In this document: positions 1 through 8,592 of the stretch, one piece after another | How the letters are laid out: every line of letters starts with the position of its first letter | Numbering within the stretch: the first letter of the stretch is position 1 | Assembly (NCBI GenBank): GCA_030652345.1 | Contig: JAUSAU010000012.1 | Span: 1-40,362 of the forward strand | From: Coriobacteriia bacterium | GTDB lineage: Bacteria; Actinomycetota; Coriobacteriia; Anaerosomatales; PALSA-660 | Reading direction: 5' to 3' | DNA length: 40,362 nucleotides | Program-made: the position numbers and the translations under genes | Notes under the pieces: generated by a model | The model's input: the letters and a program-made list of their open reading frames with translations, nothing else | Told to the model about the DNA's origin: nothing | Databases searched by the model: none

Positions 1-1672
1 CGGTCTTGCCGGCGACCGTGATCGGGAAGCCCGCGAAGACGCCTCTGGCCGTGCCGTACTCGGTCACCCCGACCAGCGCCGCGCGCATGGCGGCGAGGCT
101 CGCGGGCGAGAGCTTCGGATCGGAGAGTACGACGGCGCTCGCCTCGACGGCGGGCTTGCCGTCGGCTCCGAGCACGGCCTTGAGCAGGTGCGGCTTCATG
201 ACCTTACCATCGTTGCCGAGCGCGGCGTAGGCGCTGGCAAGCTGGAGCGGCGTGCACAAGAGGTCGCCCTGGCCGATCGCCATGTTGACGGTATCGCCGG
301 GCAGCCACTGCTGGTATTCGGGGTAGTTCTTGTTGTACTCGTGCTTCCATGCGGCATCCGGGACGCGTCCCGGCACCTCACCCGGCAGGTCGATACCGAG
401 GCGCGATCCGAAGCCCATCGAACGCGTGAACTCCTGCAGTGGCTCGCCCTTGGCCTCGTAGAACTTCTTGCCGAGCTCGTAGAAGACGGAGTCGCACGAC
501 TGCACGATTCCCGAGGTCAGACTCATGCCGCCGTGACCGGAGTGCAGCCAGCACCACTTCCCCCACTGCTTGCCCATGCCCTCCCAGTGACCCGGGCAGT
601 TGTAGTAGGACGACGGGGTACTGAGTTTGTCCTTCAGCCCCGCCATGGCGACGACGGCCTTGAACGTGGAAGCGGGCGGATAGGCGGACATGACCGCGCG
701 GTTCGTGAGAGGGAACTCGGACGATGTGGCGGTGAGACTCTTCCAATCCTCGTCCTTGATGCCGTTGAGGAACAGGGAGGGATCGTAGGTCGGCGCGCTC
801 GCCATCGCGATGACCGCACCGGTCCTCACGTCGAGGACGACCGCCGCGCCGGCGCGCGCACTGCGGAAGTTCTGGCGATGCGCCTCGTCGAGTGCATCCT
901 GCAGCGCCTTCTCGGCGACCACCTGGACATCCATGTCGATAGTGAGCTGGATGTCCTTGCCTGCGCGGGGAGCGCCCTCGGCGATCACGCGATGGACGCG
1001 ACCCTGGTTGTCGACCTCGAGGCGCCGAAAGCCCTTCTCGCCCTGAAGCGCTTTGTCATAGTACGCCTCGACCCCGGTCTTGCCGACGATATCGCCGATG
1101 CGAGAGCCTATGTCGGTGCTGGCCGCCGCGCCCTTCTCGAGCTTCAACTGCGACTCGGAGATCTCTCCCGTGTAGCCGAGTGCGTGCGCCGCGAGGCCCT
1201 TGCTCGGATACTCGCGGACGGCGGACTCGGTGACGGACACTCCCGGGAAGTCGGGCGCGTGCTCGAGGATGTAGCTGACCGTCTGCATGGACACGTCGAC
1301 GCGGAGCACGCGCGGTGCGAGGCGCTCCTGCTTGTACGAGGACAGCCTCTTCTCGATCTCCGCGACTGGCACGTCGATCGCGGCCGAGATGCGCGCGACG
1401 AGCGTGGCATCCTCAGACACCTTCGGCTCGGCGGTGATCGCCATGACCGGGCGGTTCGTGACGAGCGGGCGGCCCTTCGCATCGAGGATGCGCCCGCGGG
1501 CAGCGGGAAGGGAGACCTGCCGGATGCGGTTCTCGTCCGCGGCTGCCGCGAAGGTGTCACCGGAGAGGACCTGCATGCTCCACAGGCGCACCGTAAGGCC
1601 GCCGAGCACCACGAGGACGATCACCCCGAGCGCGGCGAAACGGCCCTTGAGCAGTTGGCGGAAGGTCGTCAT
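1..1672 (-). CDS. mrdA: Penicillin-binding protein 2, partial at the left edge
   Basis: Class B transpeptidase that crosslinks peptidoglycan during cell elongation, anchored in the membrane with its domains outside. My translation from the ATG at 1672 gives MTTFRQLLKGRF, a single N-terminal membrane segment (about residues 12-28), a dimerisation domain containing RGRILDAKGRPL, and the transpeptidase domain. The active-site motif is STFK (in YPPASTFKAV) and the second motif is SCD (in QSCDSVFYELG). SxD rather than SxN is normal for the PBP2 subclass. The reading frame runs off the window exactly inside the third motif: the last visible residues are AGKT, so the G of KTG is cut away. The start overlaps the mreD stop, as expected for the last gene of the mreBCD-mrdA elongation operon. 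A very probable call, incomplete at its C-terminus. Confidence 0.93.
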   Translation of the reverse strand, partial: MTTFRQLLKGRFAALGVIVLVVLGGLTVRLWSMQVLSGDTFAAAADENRIRQVSLPAARGRILDAKGRPLVTNRPVMAITAEPKVSEDATLVARISAAIDVPVAEIEKRLSSYKQERLAPRVLRVDVSMQTVSYILEHAPDFPGVSVTESAVREYPSKGLAAHALGYTGEISESQLKLEKGAAASTDIGSRIGDIVGKTGVEAYYDKALQGEKGFRRLEVDNQGRVHRVIAEGAPRAGKDIQLTIDMDVQVVAEKALQDALDEAHRQNFRSARAGAAVVLDVRTGAVIAMASAPTYDPSLFLNGIKDEDWKSLTATSSEFPLTNRAVMSAYPPASTFKAVVAMAGLKDKLSTPSSYYNCPGHWEGMGKQWGKWCWLHSGHGGMSLTSGIVQSCDSVFYELGKKFYEAKGEPLQEFTRSMGFGSRLGIDLPGEVPGRVPDAAWKHEYNKNYPEYQQWLPGDTVNMAIGQGDLLCTPLQLASAYAALGNDGKVMKPHLLKAVLGADGKPAVEASAVVLSDPKLSPASLAAMRAALVGVTEYGTARGVFAGFPITVAGKT

Positions 1673-2181
1673 GCGAGTCGGCGGAATGACTTCATGGAGG
1701 AGTCCCGACGCAAGAGACGAGCCAACCACGGGTAGACGAGAACGGCGAGCGCCGTGTTGTAGAGCGCTCCCGGGAGCATGACGCGCCACATGGTGCCCCA
1801 GAACGGCGCGCCGGCGGGAAGCACCGACAGGATGACCCCGTGGGTGATCTCCGCTCCGAGCCCCGCGAGGCCTACCACCGTCACCGGCAGCAGCCAGCCC
1901 TCGGCGAACATGTTCGCCTGCAGAAGGCCGGCGACGTAGCCGACGACGCAGAAGACGAGCGCGTAGGGACCGACCACGGAGTTACCGAGCAGATCGAACA
2001 GCAGCCCGCCCACGAAACCTGCAGTGCACCCGGCGACGGGGCCCTCGACCAGCGCGAGGGTCACGACCACCAGGAAGATGACATTGGGCACCACGCCGAA
2101 GATCGACATGTACGGAGCGACAGCGATCTGCAGGATGGCGGCGGCGATCAACGCGATTGCGGTCGGAAGGATCCTGTTCAC
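1669..2181 (-). CDS. mreD: Rod shape-determining protein MreD
   Basis: Integral membrane partner of MreC in the elongation machinery. The 170-residue protein is almost entirely hydrophobic, with about five membrane segments (VIFLVVVTLALVEG, LVFCVVGYVAGLL and others), and matches the usual length of the family (about 160-180). It starts at GTG 2181, overlapping the mreC stop as GTGA. Its TGA at 1669-1671 overlaps the ATG of the PBP2 gene. The sequence alone is weakly conserved, as is normal for MreD. The call rests mainly on hydrophobicity plus its place between mreC and mrdA, which makes it secure. Confidence 0.92.
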   Translation of the reverse strand: MNRILPTAIALIAAAILQIAVAPYMSIFGVVPNVIFLVVVTLALVEGPVAGCTAGFVGGLLFDLLGNSVVGPYALVFCVVGYVAGLLQANMFAEGWLLPVTVVGLAGLGAEITHGVILSVLPAGAPFWGTMWRVMLPGALYNTALAVLVYPWLARLLRRDSSMKSFRRLA

Positions 2182-3047
2182 TCGCCACCTCCGGGTCCGC
2201 CGTCGATCACCGTGGTCGGCCCGGTCAGGACCAACACTTCCTCGATCTTGTCGATCGCCACGCGCGACGCCACGAGCACGTCCGGGAAGAGGTCGGCCTG
2301 CGGAGAGGCGACGTCGGTGACCTCGCCGACCACGATGCCCTTGGGGTAGACCCCGCCGAGGCCCGAGGTCACGAGGACGTCCCCGCGTATCGGCGCCTTG
2401 GTCTTGTCGACGAACTCCAGGCGGATGCTGCCGTCCACGCTTCCCCGGACGATGCCGTTGGCGCGCGAGCGCTGGACGAGCACCGAGACGCCGCTGTCCT
2501 GGGCGGTCACGAGGCGGACCTTGGAGCTGAACGGCGCCACCTCGATGACCTGACCGACAAGACCACCCGAGGCGATGACCGGGTCACCCGGCTCGACGCC
2601 GGCGGAGGATCCGCGGTCGATGACGATGGAGCCTTCCCACGAATCGGTCGGCCGGCCGATGACGCGCGCACCGGCCGTCTTGTAGTCCTGCGCCTTGGCG
2701 AAGGCCACCAGCGCGCGGATACGCTCGTTCTCGAGCTTGGCCTCCTCGAGTTCCGCGAGACGCTGCTTGAGCTCCAGGTTCTGCTTCTTGATCACGTCGT
2801 AGTCGGAGCGGTCGGTGGTCGCGCCACTCACGAGATTGCCCGCCGCACGGAAGGGCGAGGTCACGACCGTGCCGAACCAAGCGAACGGCTGGCCCACGGT
2901 CAGGAGGCCGCGACGCGTCGCGTGCAGCGGCCCGTCGGCTCCCTCTCGATACCACAGCGTCGTGATGAACAGCGAGACGATGATGAGCGAGACGAGCAGG
3001 ACCGGCCGGCCGGTGGTGGGTGATGTATCGAACTCGAGGCGCTTCAC
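2178..3047 (-). CDS. mreC: Rod shape-determining protein MreC
   Basis: Bitopic protein that links the MreB filament to the extracytoplasmic PBP2 machinery. The 289 residues (GTG start) show a short cytoplasmic N-terminus, one membrane segment (about residues 17-32), a coiled coil (roughly 85-120, KKQNLELKQRLAELEEAKLE) and a C-terminal beta-rich domain. That domain carries family-typical stretches such as IDRGSSAGVEPGDPVIASGG, VRLVTAQDSGVSV and VTSGLGGVYPKGIVVG. Only 27 bases separate it from mreB upstream, and it overlaps mreD downstream, so it sits in the middle of a co-transcribed mreBCD unit. Size and domain order are ordinary. Confidence 0.96.
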   Translation of the reverse strand: MKRLEFDTSPTTGRPVLLVSLIIVSLFITTLWYREGADGPLHATRRGLLTVGQPFAWFGTVVTSPFRAAGNLVSGATTDRSDYDVIKKQNLELKQRLAELEEAKLENERIRALVAFAKAQDYKTAGARVIGRPTDSWEGSIVIDRGSSAGVEPGDPVIASGGLVGQVIEVAPFSSKVRLVTAQDSGVSVLVQRSRANGIVRGSVDGSIRLEFVDKTKAPIRGDVLVTSGLGGVYPKGIVVGEVTDVASPQADLFPDVLVASRVAIDKIEEVLVLTGPTTVIDGGPGGGE

Positions 3048-3074
3048 GCTGCGCGATTCCCCTGCCGCCCGCGG

Positions 3075-4115
3075 CTAGCGCGAGACGGTGAGGACCTTCT
3101 TGAGGACATCGATCTCCTCGAGTGCCATCGCGGAACCGAGGACGACGTTGATGAGCGCGTTCTCGGACACATGCACGGGGATACCGGTCTCGGCCTTGAG
3201 GCGGTCGTCGAGGCCCTTGAGCAGTGCTCCGCCGCCGGTGAGCACGATCCCGAACTCCATGACGTCGCTGGAGAGCTCGGGAGGCGTCTCCTCGAGGGTG
3301 GCTTTCACCGCGGAGACGATCGCGCCGGTCGGCTCCTCGACCGCGGTGCGGATCTCCTCGGAGGAGAGCTGCAGCGTGCGGGGCAGGCCGGTGAGCAGGT
3401 CGCGGCCGCGGACCTCGACGTCGAGCTCCTCAGACAGCGGATACGCGGAGCCGATCTCGAACTTGATCTCCTCTGCGGTGCGCTCACCGATGAGCACGTT
3501 GTACTCGCGCTTCACGTGCGCCACGATCGCCTCGTCGAACTCGTCGCCGCCGATACGGATCGACTGCGCGACGACGATGCCGCCGAGCGAGATGACCGCC
3601 ACCTCGGTGGTGCCGCCGCCGATGTCGACGACCATGTTGCCGGTCGGCTCTTGGATCGGCAGGCCCGCTCCGATGGCAGCGGCCATCGGCTCCTCGATGA
3701 GGAACGCCTGGCGTGCGCCCGCCTGCATGGTGGCCTCGAACACGGCGCGCTTCTCGACCTCGGTGACGCCGGAGGGCACGCAGACGACCACACGTGGCTT
3801 CGGCTGCCACGGGAAGCGCTTCACGCGTGTCTTGTTGATGAAGTAGCGCAGCATCGCCTCGGTGACCTCGAAGTCGGCGATGACGCCATCCTTGAGCGGC
3901 CGGATGGCGACGATGGAGCCCGGGGTGCGCCCGAGCATGCGCTTCGCCTCGATGCCGACGGCCAGCACACGCTTCGAATCCTTCTCGACGGCGACGACCG
4001 ACGGCTCGATGAGGACGATGCCGCGGCCGCGGACCGAGACCAGCGTGTTGGCGGTCCCGAGGTCGACGGCCATGTCGGAGCCCCAGGAGTTGAAGAACAT
4101 GTCGATGAGCGACAC
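3075..4115 (-). CDS. mreB: Actin-like rod shape protein MreB
   Basis: Bacterial actin that polymerises under the membrane and positions the elongation complex. The nucleotide-binding motifs are clear: [12 protein letters not shown] (phosphate 1), [18 protein letters not shown] (phosphate 2) and [13 protein letters not shown] (adenosine). I place the start at GTG 4115 because AAAGGA lies about six bases upstream. The frame is open to 4169, but the extra residues do not look like MreB, and the internal ATG at 4100 has no ribosome site. This gives 346 residues, the usual family length. A 172-bp gap upstream (4116-4287) separates it from radC and could hold a promoter, but I see no convincing -35/-10 pair there. 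Confidence 0.97.
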   Translation of the reverse strand: MSLIDMFFNSWGSDMAVDLGTANTLVSVRGRGIVLIEPSVVAVEKDSKRVLAVGIEAKRMLGRTPGSIVAIRPLKDGVIADFEVTEAMLRYFINKTRVKRFPWQPKPRVVVCVPSGVTEVEKRAVFEATMQAGARQAFLIEEPMAAAIGAGLPIQEPTGNMVVDIGGGTTEVAVISLGGIVVAQSIRIGGDEFDEAIVAHVKREYNVLIGERTAEEIKFEIGSAYPLSEELDVEVRGRDLLTGLPRTLQLSSEEIRTAVEEPTGAIVSAVKATLEETPPELSSDVMEFGIVLTGGGALLKGLDDRLKAETGIPVHVSENALINVVLGSAMALEEIDVLKKVLTVSR

Positions 4116-4287
4116 AGCGTTCCTTTCGCAGGCGTCGGCGCGCCCGAGGGAGTATGAGGGTACGGCCAACGGGCACGCAAAAGCCCCGGCTGACCGGCGA
4201 AATCTCGGACAAGTCTAGCACAGCAGGAACGAAACCCCTGCTCGCGAGCGTGGTGTTTCCGTGTCGTCATCATGGATGCGGGCGCGC

Positions 4288-4950
4288 TCACAGCACCCCC
4301 ATATCGCGGAGGGACGCGTGCGCGCCGCCGTCGCCGATGACGACGTGGTCCAGCAGTTCGATGCCGAGGACCTCCCCTGCGCGGGCGAGCCGGCGGGTCA
4401 GCTGGAGGTCGGCGCCGGAGGGCGTGGGATCACCGCTCGGGTGGTTGTGGACCACCACGATCGATGCAGCGGAGACGCGCACAGCCTCCTTGAATAGCTC
4501 GCGAGGATGGACGATCGACGCGTTCAGGGAGCCGACCGAGACCTCGGACATGCGCAGGAGCTGGTTCTTCGTCGAGAGGATGAGCGCCCAGAAGTGCTCG
4601 CGGTCCAGACCGCGCAGCTGGGTACCGCAGAGCCGCACGACATCCTCGGGCGTCGAGACGACAGGACGCGCGGCGGCGGGCCAGGCCGATGCCCTGCGCG
4701 AGAGTTCGAGGCACGCGAGCAGGCGGGCGGCGCCGGCGGGTCCGATCCCCCGCATGCGGACCAGGTCCTCCGCGCAGACGCGCCACAGCCCGTCGGGCCG
4801 CGGGTACGCGTCGAGGACGGCGTGCCCGACGTCCTCCGACCCTTCGGCCGCGATCAGTGCTACGAGTGCTGCGTCCGACAGCGCATCCGCGCGCCCTGAG
4901 AGCACGGTCTCGCGGGCAGCGCCCGGCCGTGCCACGAGTCGAGGAGCCAT
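4288..4950 (-). CDS. radC: RadC family JAB/MPN-domain protein
   Basis: A 220-residue member of the RadC (UPF0758) family. The N-terminal part holds a helix-hairpin-helix-like segment (about residues 60-80, LVRMRGIGPAGAARL). The C-terminal JAB metalloprotease-like domain carries the metal motif H168-x-H170...D181 in VVVHNHPSGDPTPSGAD. The start is ATG 4950, preceded by GAGAGG at good spacing; the frame is open further upstream, but that part overlaps the neighbouring membrane protein gene. RadC lies directly upstream of mreB in many bacteria. Despite the name, a role in DNA repair has not held up, and the substrate of the domain is uncertain. Confidence 0.93.
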   Translation of the reverse strand: MAPRLVARPGAARETVLSGRADALSDAALVALIAAEGSEDVGHAVLDAYPRPDGLWRVCAEDLVRMRGIGPAGAARLLACLELSRRASAWPAAARPVVSTPEDVVRLCGTQLRGLDREHFWALILSTKNQLLRMSEVSVGSLNASIVHPRELFKEAVRVSAASIVVVHNHPSGDPTPSGADLQLTRRLARAGEVLGIELLDHVVIGDGGAHASLRDMGVL

Positions 4951-4960
4951 GTGATGCCTC

Positions 4961-5500
4961 TCATCCCTGTTCCACCTCCGGCAGTGCATGGGGCAGACGG
5001 GAGAGCAGGAGAGACGCACAGTAGCCGACGGCCAGGCCGCACGCGAGCGCGAGGCCGAGCGAGATCGGAGCGAGCAGCAGCGGCGCGGGGGTCCCGGCGA
5101 GCACAGCGGCAGCGGCGAGCTGCGCGAGCACGTGGATAGCGGCGCCGGCGACCGACCAGCCGAGTGGCGACACGTCGGGCGCCCAGCGCGCCAGAGCGGA
5201 CATCGCGCCCCAGGACGCGAGCGCGCCGGCCAGTGCCATGAGCGCACCGGGGCCGCCGAGCGTGCCGGCGGCGAGGCCGACGATCAGCACCCGGCCGAGT
5301 GAGACCTGGAGAGCGCGGCGCGGGCCGAGATACGCCAGCGCCAGTACGACCGCCAGGTTCGCCACGCCGAGCCGCACGCCGGGGACCGGGAGCGGAGGGA
5401 AGACGGCGGACTCGAGCAGACCGAGTACGGCGGCCACAGCGACCAGCATGGCCGTGGCGACGAGCGCCCCGGTCTCAGCGGACGACGGCGTCGGGCGCAT
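4961..5500 (-). CDS. Gx transporter / HepSI-family membrane protein
   Basis: A 179-residue, very hydrophobic protein with about five or six membrane segments. It matches the family called Gx transporter or 'heptaprenyl diphosphate synthase component I' (HepSI). Typical features are the paired small-residue segments around VRLGVANLAVVLALAYLGPR and GLAAGTLGGPGALMALAGAL. The start is ATG 5500, with GGAGG eight bases upstream; it overlaps the end of the NusG-domain-II gene by 26 bases. Members are commonly found beside a NusG-domain-II protein and rnf or flavinylation genes. The old name suggests isoprenoid synthesis, but the sequence looks like a small transporter subunit. The true substrate is unknown. 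Confidence 0.8.
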   Translation of the reverse strand: MRPTPSSAETGALVATAMLVAVAAVLGLLESAVFPPLPVPGVRLGVANLAVVLALAYLGPRRALQVSLGRVLIVGLAAGTLGGPGALMALAGALASWGAMSALARWAPDVSPLGWSVAGAAIHVLAQLAAAAVLAGTPAPLLLAPISLGLALACGLAVGYCASLLLSRLPHALPEVEQG

Positions 5501-5837
5501 CTCCGCCACCTCCGATCCGCACACTCACGGCGTTCGGTGCACACACGATGGCGCCACCGGGCGTCGCGACCGCTCCCTGATGGACGCACAGCCCGTCCGG
5601 GCAGGATGAGTCTGCGACCCGGACGGAGCCGTTCTCGATGACCAGCGTCACGGGTCCGTGCAGACCTTCGATGGACACACGCCCCTCACGGTCGAGCGGG
5701 AGCCTGCTCGATCCGTGAGGGGCCGTGACGATGACGGTATCAGCGCCTTGCGCCGAGGACGCGAGGGCGGACAGGGGCCAGGCTGCGGCGGCAAGCACCG
5801 CCACGATGGCGACCACGATGCGGTCGCCGCGCGTCAC
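5475..5837 (-). CDS. NusG domain II-containing exported protein
   Basis: A 120-residue protein with an N-terminal signal or anchor segment (about residues 7-28, IVVAIVAVLAAAAWPLSAL), followed by the small beta-rich domain known as NusG domain II. Its conserved cysteine-bearing end is visible as SSCPDGLCVHQGAVATPGGA and IVCAPNAVSVRI. It starts at GTG 5837, overlapping the rnfB stop as GTGA, so it is translationally coupled to rnfB. Despite the name it lacks the NGN domain and is unlikely to act in transcription. Its constant neighbours (Rnf, Gx/HepSI protein) suggest an accessory role at the membrane in the Rnf or flavin-transfer system. That role is inference. Confidence 0.85.
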   Translation of the reverse strand: MTRGDRIVVAIVAVLAAAAWPLSALASSAQGADTVIVTAPHGSSRLPLDREGRVSIEGLHGPVTLVIENGSVRVADSSCPDGLCVHQGAVATPGGAIVCAPNAVSVRIGGGGDAPDAVVR

Positions 5838-6751
5838 GCTTCCGGCTCCGATGCGGGACGGGCCGCGTCTACAGCTGCGGTATCGACCACGAAGCCGCCG
5901 AAGGTCCGCGAGGCGCCGTCGGTCTCCGAGGAGGGCTTCGCCGCGCCGCGGCCATGGACGTCGATGCAGTCCTGCGGACACACGTCCACACACGAGTAGC
6001 AGGAGATGCACGTGGCCGGGTCGAGGACCGCCAGGCCGTCGGTGACCACGATCGCCGCGGTGGGACACGCCTTCTCGCACTTGCGGCAGGCGATGCAGCA
6101 CTTCGAGCAGTAGCCGCGCCGGTCCTTGACGCTGTCACGCGACGAGCACCGCACCACGATCGGAGCGGTGTCCGAGACGAGCCCGAGCAGGCGCGTACCG
6201 CCGCGCGGGCACTCCTTGGTGCAGATGCCGCACCCGGTGCACTTCTTGGCGTCGATGACCGGCAGGCCGCGCGCGTCGATCTTCATCGCATCGAACGGGC
6301 AGGAGCGGACACAGTCGCCGTAGCCGAAGCAGCCGAAGCCGCACGCCACGCTGCCGCCGGCGAGCTTGGCGACCGTCGCGCACGAACGCACGCCCTCGTA
6401 CGCGTACGCGCTGCGGGCGTTCGTACCGCCGCCGCACGCGCGGGCGGAGATGAGCGGGACGAAATCGCAGGACTCGCCCATGATGGCGGCGACGGCCTCC
6501 GCGGTCGACTTGCCGCCCGCGACGCAGGTCGTGGCCGGTGCGCGGCCCTCGGCCATCGCCTCGGCCGCGGCGAAGCACGACGGGCTGCCGCACGCACCGC
6601 AGTTGGCGCCCGGCAGGGCGTCCAGGATACTTTCGATCTTCGGATCGACCTCGACGACGAACTTCTTCGACGCCGTGGCCAGCAAGGCCACCGACAACAC
6701 GCCGATGGCCGAAAGGGCCAGAACAGCCTTCATGATCAGTGCCAGATCCAC
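5834..6751 (-). CDS. rnfB: Rnf complex ferredoxin subunit RnfB
   Basis: Iron-sulfur subunit that receives electrons from ferredoxin and passes them into the Rnf complex. The start is GTG 6751, with GGGAGG five bases upstream, giving 305 residues. Order of parts: N-terminal membrane anchor (about 5-25); the four-cysteine domain C51-x2-C54-x4-C59...C76; then four further cysteine groups at about 124-151 (CGFGCFGYGDCVRSCP), 171-181 (CTGCGICTKECP), 215-229 (CSKCCIACRKCEKACP) and 248-258 (CISCYSCVDVCP). This is the long, cluster-rich RnfB of strict anaerobes rather than the short enterobacterial RsxB. It follows rnfA by 10 bases and is coupled to the NusG-domain-II gene. Confidence 0.96.
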   Translation of the reverse strand: MDLALIMKAVLALSAIGVLSVALLATASKKFVVEVDPKIESILDALPGANCGACGSPSCFAAAEAMAEGRAPATTCVAGGKSTAEAVAAIMGESCDFVPLISARACGGGTNARSAYAYEGVRSCATVAKLAGGSVACGFGCFGYGDCVRSCPFDAMKIDARGLPVIDAKKCTGCGICTKECPRGGTRLLGLVSDTAPIVVRCSSRDSVKDRRGYCSKCCIACRKCEKACPTAAIVVTDGLAVLDPATCISCYSCVDVCPQDCIDVHGRGAAKPSSETDGASRTFGGFVVDTAAVDAARPASEPEA

Positions 6752-6761
6752 GTCGCCTCCC

Positions 6762-7382
6762 CTACAGCCCGAAGAGCGAGCCGAGGCCGATATAGCCGAT
6801 CGAGAGCAATCCTGCTGTGATGAAGGCCATCGGCGCTCCCTTGAAGACACGCGGGACCGGCGCCAAGTCCAGACGTTCCCGCATGGCGGTGAACGACAGG
6901 AGCGCGAAACCGTACCCGAGAGCGACGCCGAGCGTGTAGACCAGGTTCTCGTAGAGCGTGAAGCCGTAGGGCATGTTCATCTTGAAGAAGCCCGGCTTCA
7001 CCGCCTCGGTCGCCGCCGCGAGCACGGCGCAGTTCGTGGTGATCAGCGGCAGGAAGATGCCCATCGCGCGGTAGAGCGCGGGCGAGTACTTGCGCAGATA
7101 CATCTCGACGAACTGCACGAGTGCGGCGATGACGAGGATGAACGCGGGGATGTAGAGGAACTCCCCGACCCCGAGCGGCTTGAGCAGGCCGTAGTAGAAG
7201 ATCCAGGTGGCCGTCGAGGCCATCATCATGACGAAGATGACGGCGAGCGACATGCCCGTCGCGGTCTCCATGCTGTCCGAGATGCCGAAGAAGCTGCACA
7301 GCGCGATGAATCGCGTGAGCAGGATGTTGTTCACGAGCGCGGCACCGATGAGGAGCAGCGCGAGCTGGGTGATCGTGCTCAC
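6762..7382 (-). CDS. rnfA: Rnf complex membrane subunit RnfA
   Basis: One of the two homologous six-helix membrane subunits (RnfA and RnfE) that form the core of the Rnf ion-translocating ferredoxin:NAD oxidoreductase. Typical stretches are ALVNNILLTRFIALCSFFG and LPLITTNCAVLAAA; each holds the conserved Cys expected to carry the shared Fe-S site between RnfA and RnfE. I choose GTG 7382 (206 residues), with GGAGG seven bases upstream and a GTGA overlap with the rnfE stop. The ATG at 7400 has no ribosome site. Order and overlaps place it in one transcription unit with the other rnf genes. Confidence 0.96.
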   Translation of the reverse strand: MSTITQLALLLIGAALVNNILLTRFIALCSFFGISDSMETATGMSLAVIFVMMMASTATWIFYYGLLKPLGVGEFLYIPAFILVIAALVQFVEMYLRKYSPALYRAMGIFLPLITTNCAVLAAATEAVKPGFFKMNMPYGFTLYENLVYTLGVALGYGFALLSFTAMRERLDLAPVPRVFKGAPMAFITAGLLSIGYIGLGSLFGL

Positions 7383-8008
7383 TGCGACGCCTCCTTCCAT
7401 GCGATGAGGTAGCGATTGAGTGCGTGCGAGCCCGCCATGATGAACCCGAACAGGATGAACGCGCCCGGGAAGAGCAGCAGGATCCCGGGCCCGCGGTAGG
7501 CGGATCCGAAGCTGATCAGAGTCGTGCCCAGGAAAACGATCTGGCCCGAGCCGAACAGCTCCCGCATGGCCGCGAGCAGCACGATCACGATCGTGTAGCC
7601 CAGCCCCATGCCGATCCCGTCGGCGATGGAGAGGCGCACGCTGTTGCGGTACGCGAACGCCTCAGCGCGGCCCAGCACGATGCAGTTGACGACGATGAGC
7701 GGGATCCACACGCCCAGGAACGCGTAGACGCTGGGCAGGTACGCCTTCATCACCAGGTCGACGATGGTGACGAACGATGCGATGACGACGATGAAGATCG
7801 GGATGCGCACCTCGGTCGGGATGAATCCCCGGATCGCCGCTATGAGCACGTTGCTGCCCACGAGGACGAAGATGACGGCGAGCCCCATGAAGAACGAGCC
7901 CTCGACCTTGGACGAGACCGCGAGTACCGAGCACAGTCCGATGAGAAGGACCGTGAGCGGATTCTCGAGAGACATGCCGTTGAGCAGTACCTTCATGAAC
8001 TGCTTCAC
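7379..8008 (-). CDS. rnfE: Rnf complex membrane subunit RnfE
   Basis: The second RnfA/E-type membrane subunit, 209 residues with six hydrophobic segments. Family stretches include NPLTVLLIGLCSVLAVSSK near the N-terminus and GVWIPLIVVNCIVLGRAEAF in the middle; the Cys in each is the expected ligand of the Fe-S cluster shared with RnfA. It starts at GTG 8008, overlapping the rnfG stop as GTGA, and overlaps rnfA the same way downstream. Length and motifs are ordinary for the family. Confidence 0.96.
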   Translation of the reverse strand: MKQFMKVLLNGMSLENPLTVLLIGLCSVLAVSSKVEGSFFMGLAVIFVLVGSNVLIAAIRGFIPTEVRIPIFIVVIASFVTIVDLVMKAYLPSVYAFLGVWIPLIVVNCIVLGRAEAFAYRNSVRLSIADGIGMGLGYTIVIVLLAAMRELFGSGQIVFLGTTLISFGSAYRGPGILLLFPGAFILFGFIMAGSHALNRYLIAWKEASQ

Positions 8009-8592
8009 TTCGATCCCCCTCCTTCCGCTCCGCCTGTGGCCGCGAAGGCCGCCAGAGCCGCCTCGACTCCCTTGCGCACACCACGCGACGACTTGGTCGC
8101 GCCGGTGATCGTGTCGACCTTCTTCGCCTTGTCGGCGGAGTCCAGTCCGGTGTACTTCGGCAGGTACGTCTTGTCGTCGACGATCTTGGTGCCGAGACCG
8201 GGGGTCTCCGCCATCGTGACGATCATGACGCCGCTGACTAACCCGTTCCTATCCAGACCGACCGCCATGCGGATCGGCCCGCTGTAGCCACGCGAGGCGA
8301 CGAGATAGCCGGTGCCCGCGGTCGCGCCGGCCGAGTCCACAGCGTTGAAGACTCCGTCGATGCCGACGTCGCCGGCAGCGGCGCGAGCCTTGGCGAGCAC
8401 CGCCGCGTCGGTCACCGCCTCGAAGGAGGCAGCGTCGGGCAGGACAGCCGCAAGCGACGTCTTCTCGGCCTCACGCGCCTGCGCCTCGATCTTGTCGGCC
8501 GTGAAGGTCCACGTCAGAGCAAGACCGGCGGCGGCGGCGATGCAGACGACCAGGACCGGAATGCCAAGGCGGACGTAGACGTTGTCACGCAT
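8005..8592 (-). CDS. rnfG: Rnf complex FMN-binding subunit RnfG
   Basis: Subunit that carries a covalently bound FMN outside the membrane. The 195 residues show an N-terminal membrane segment (about 8-28) and a C-terminal FMN-binding domain. The flavinylation motif is D160-TITGA-T166 followed by KSS; the threonine is the expected attachment site, modified by an ApbE-type flavin transferase. No apbE gene is present in the window, so it must be elsewhere. The start is ATG 8592, overlapping the end of rnfD by 8 bases. Confidence 0.95.
   Translation of the reverse strand: MRDNVYVRLGIPVLVVCIAAAAGLALTWTFTADKIEAQAREAEKTSLAAVLPDAASFEAVTDAAVLAKARAAAGDVGIDGVFNAVDSAGATAGTGYLVASRGYSGPIRMAVGLDRNGLVSGVMIVTMAETPGLGTKIVDDKTYLPKYTGLDSADKAKKVDTITGATKSSRGVRKGVEAALAAFAATGGAEGGGSK

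Noticed and set aside
188..1735. 515-residue open frame on the plus strand across the PBP2 gene
   Set aside because: Arg/Glu/Leu-rich antisense shadow caused by high third-position GC; the minus strand encodes a clear PBP2.
4116..4287. Promoter for mreB in the gap after radC
   Set aside because: TAGACT and TCATAC resemble -10 boxes on the minus strand, but neither has a credible -35 at 16-18 bp.
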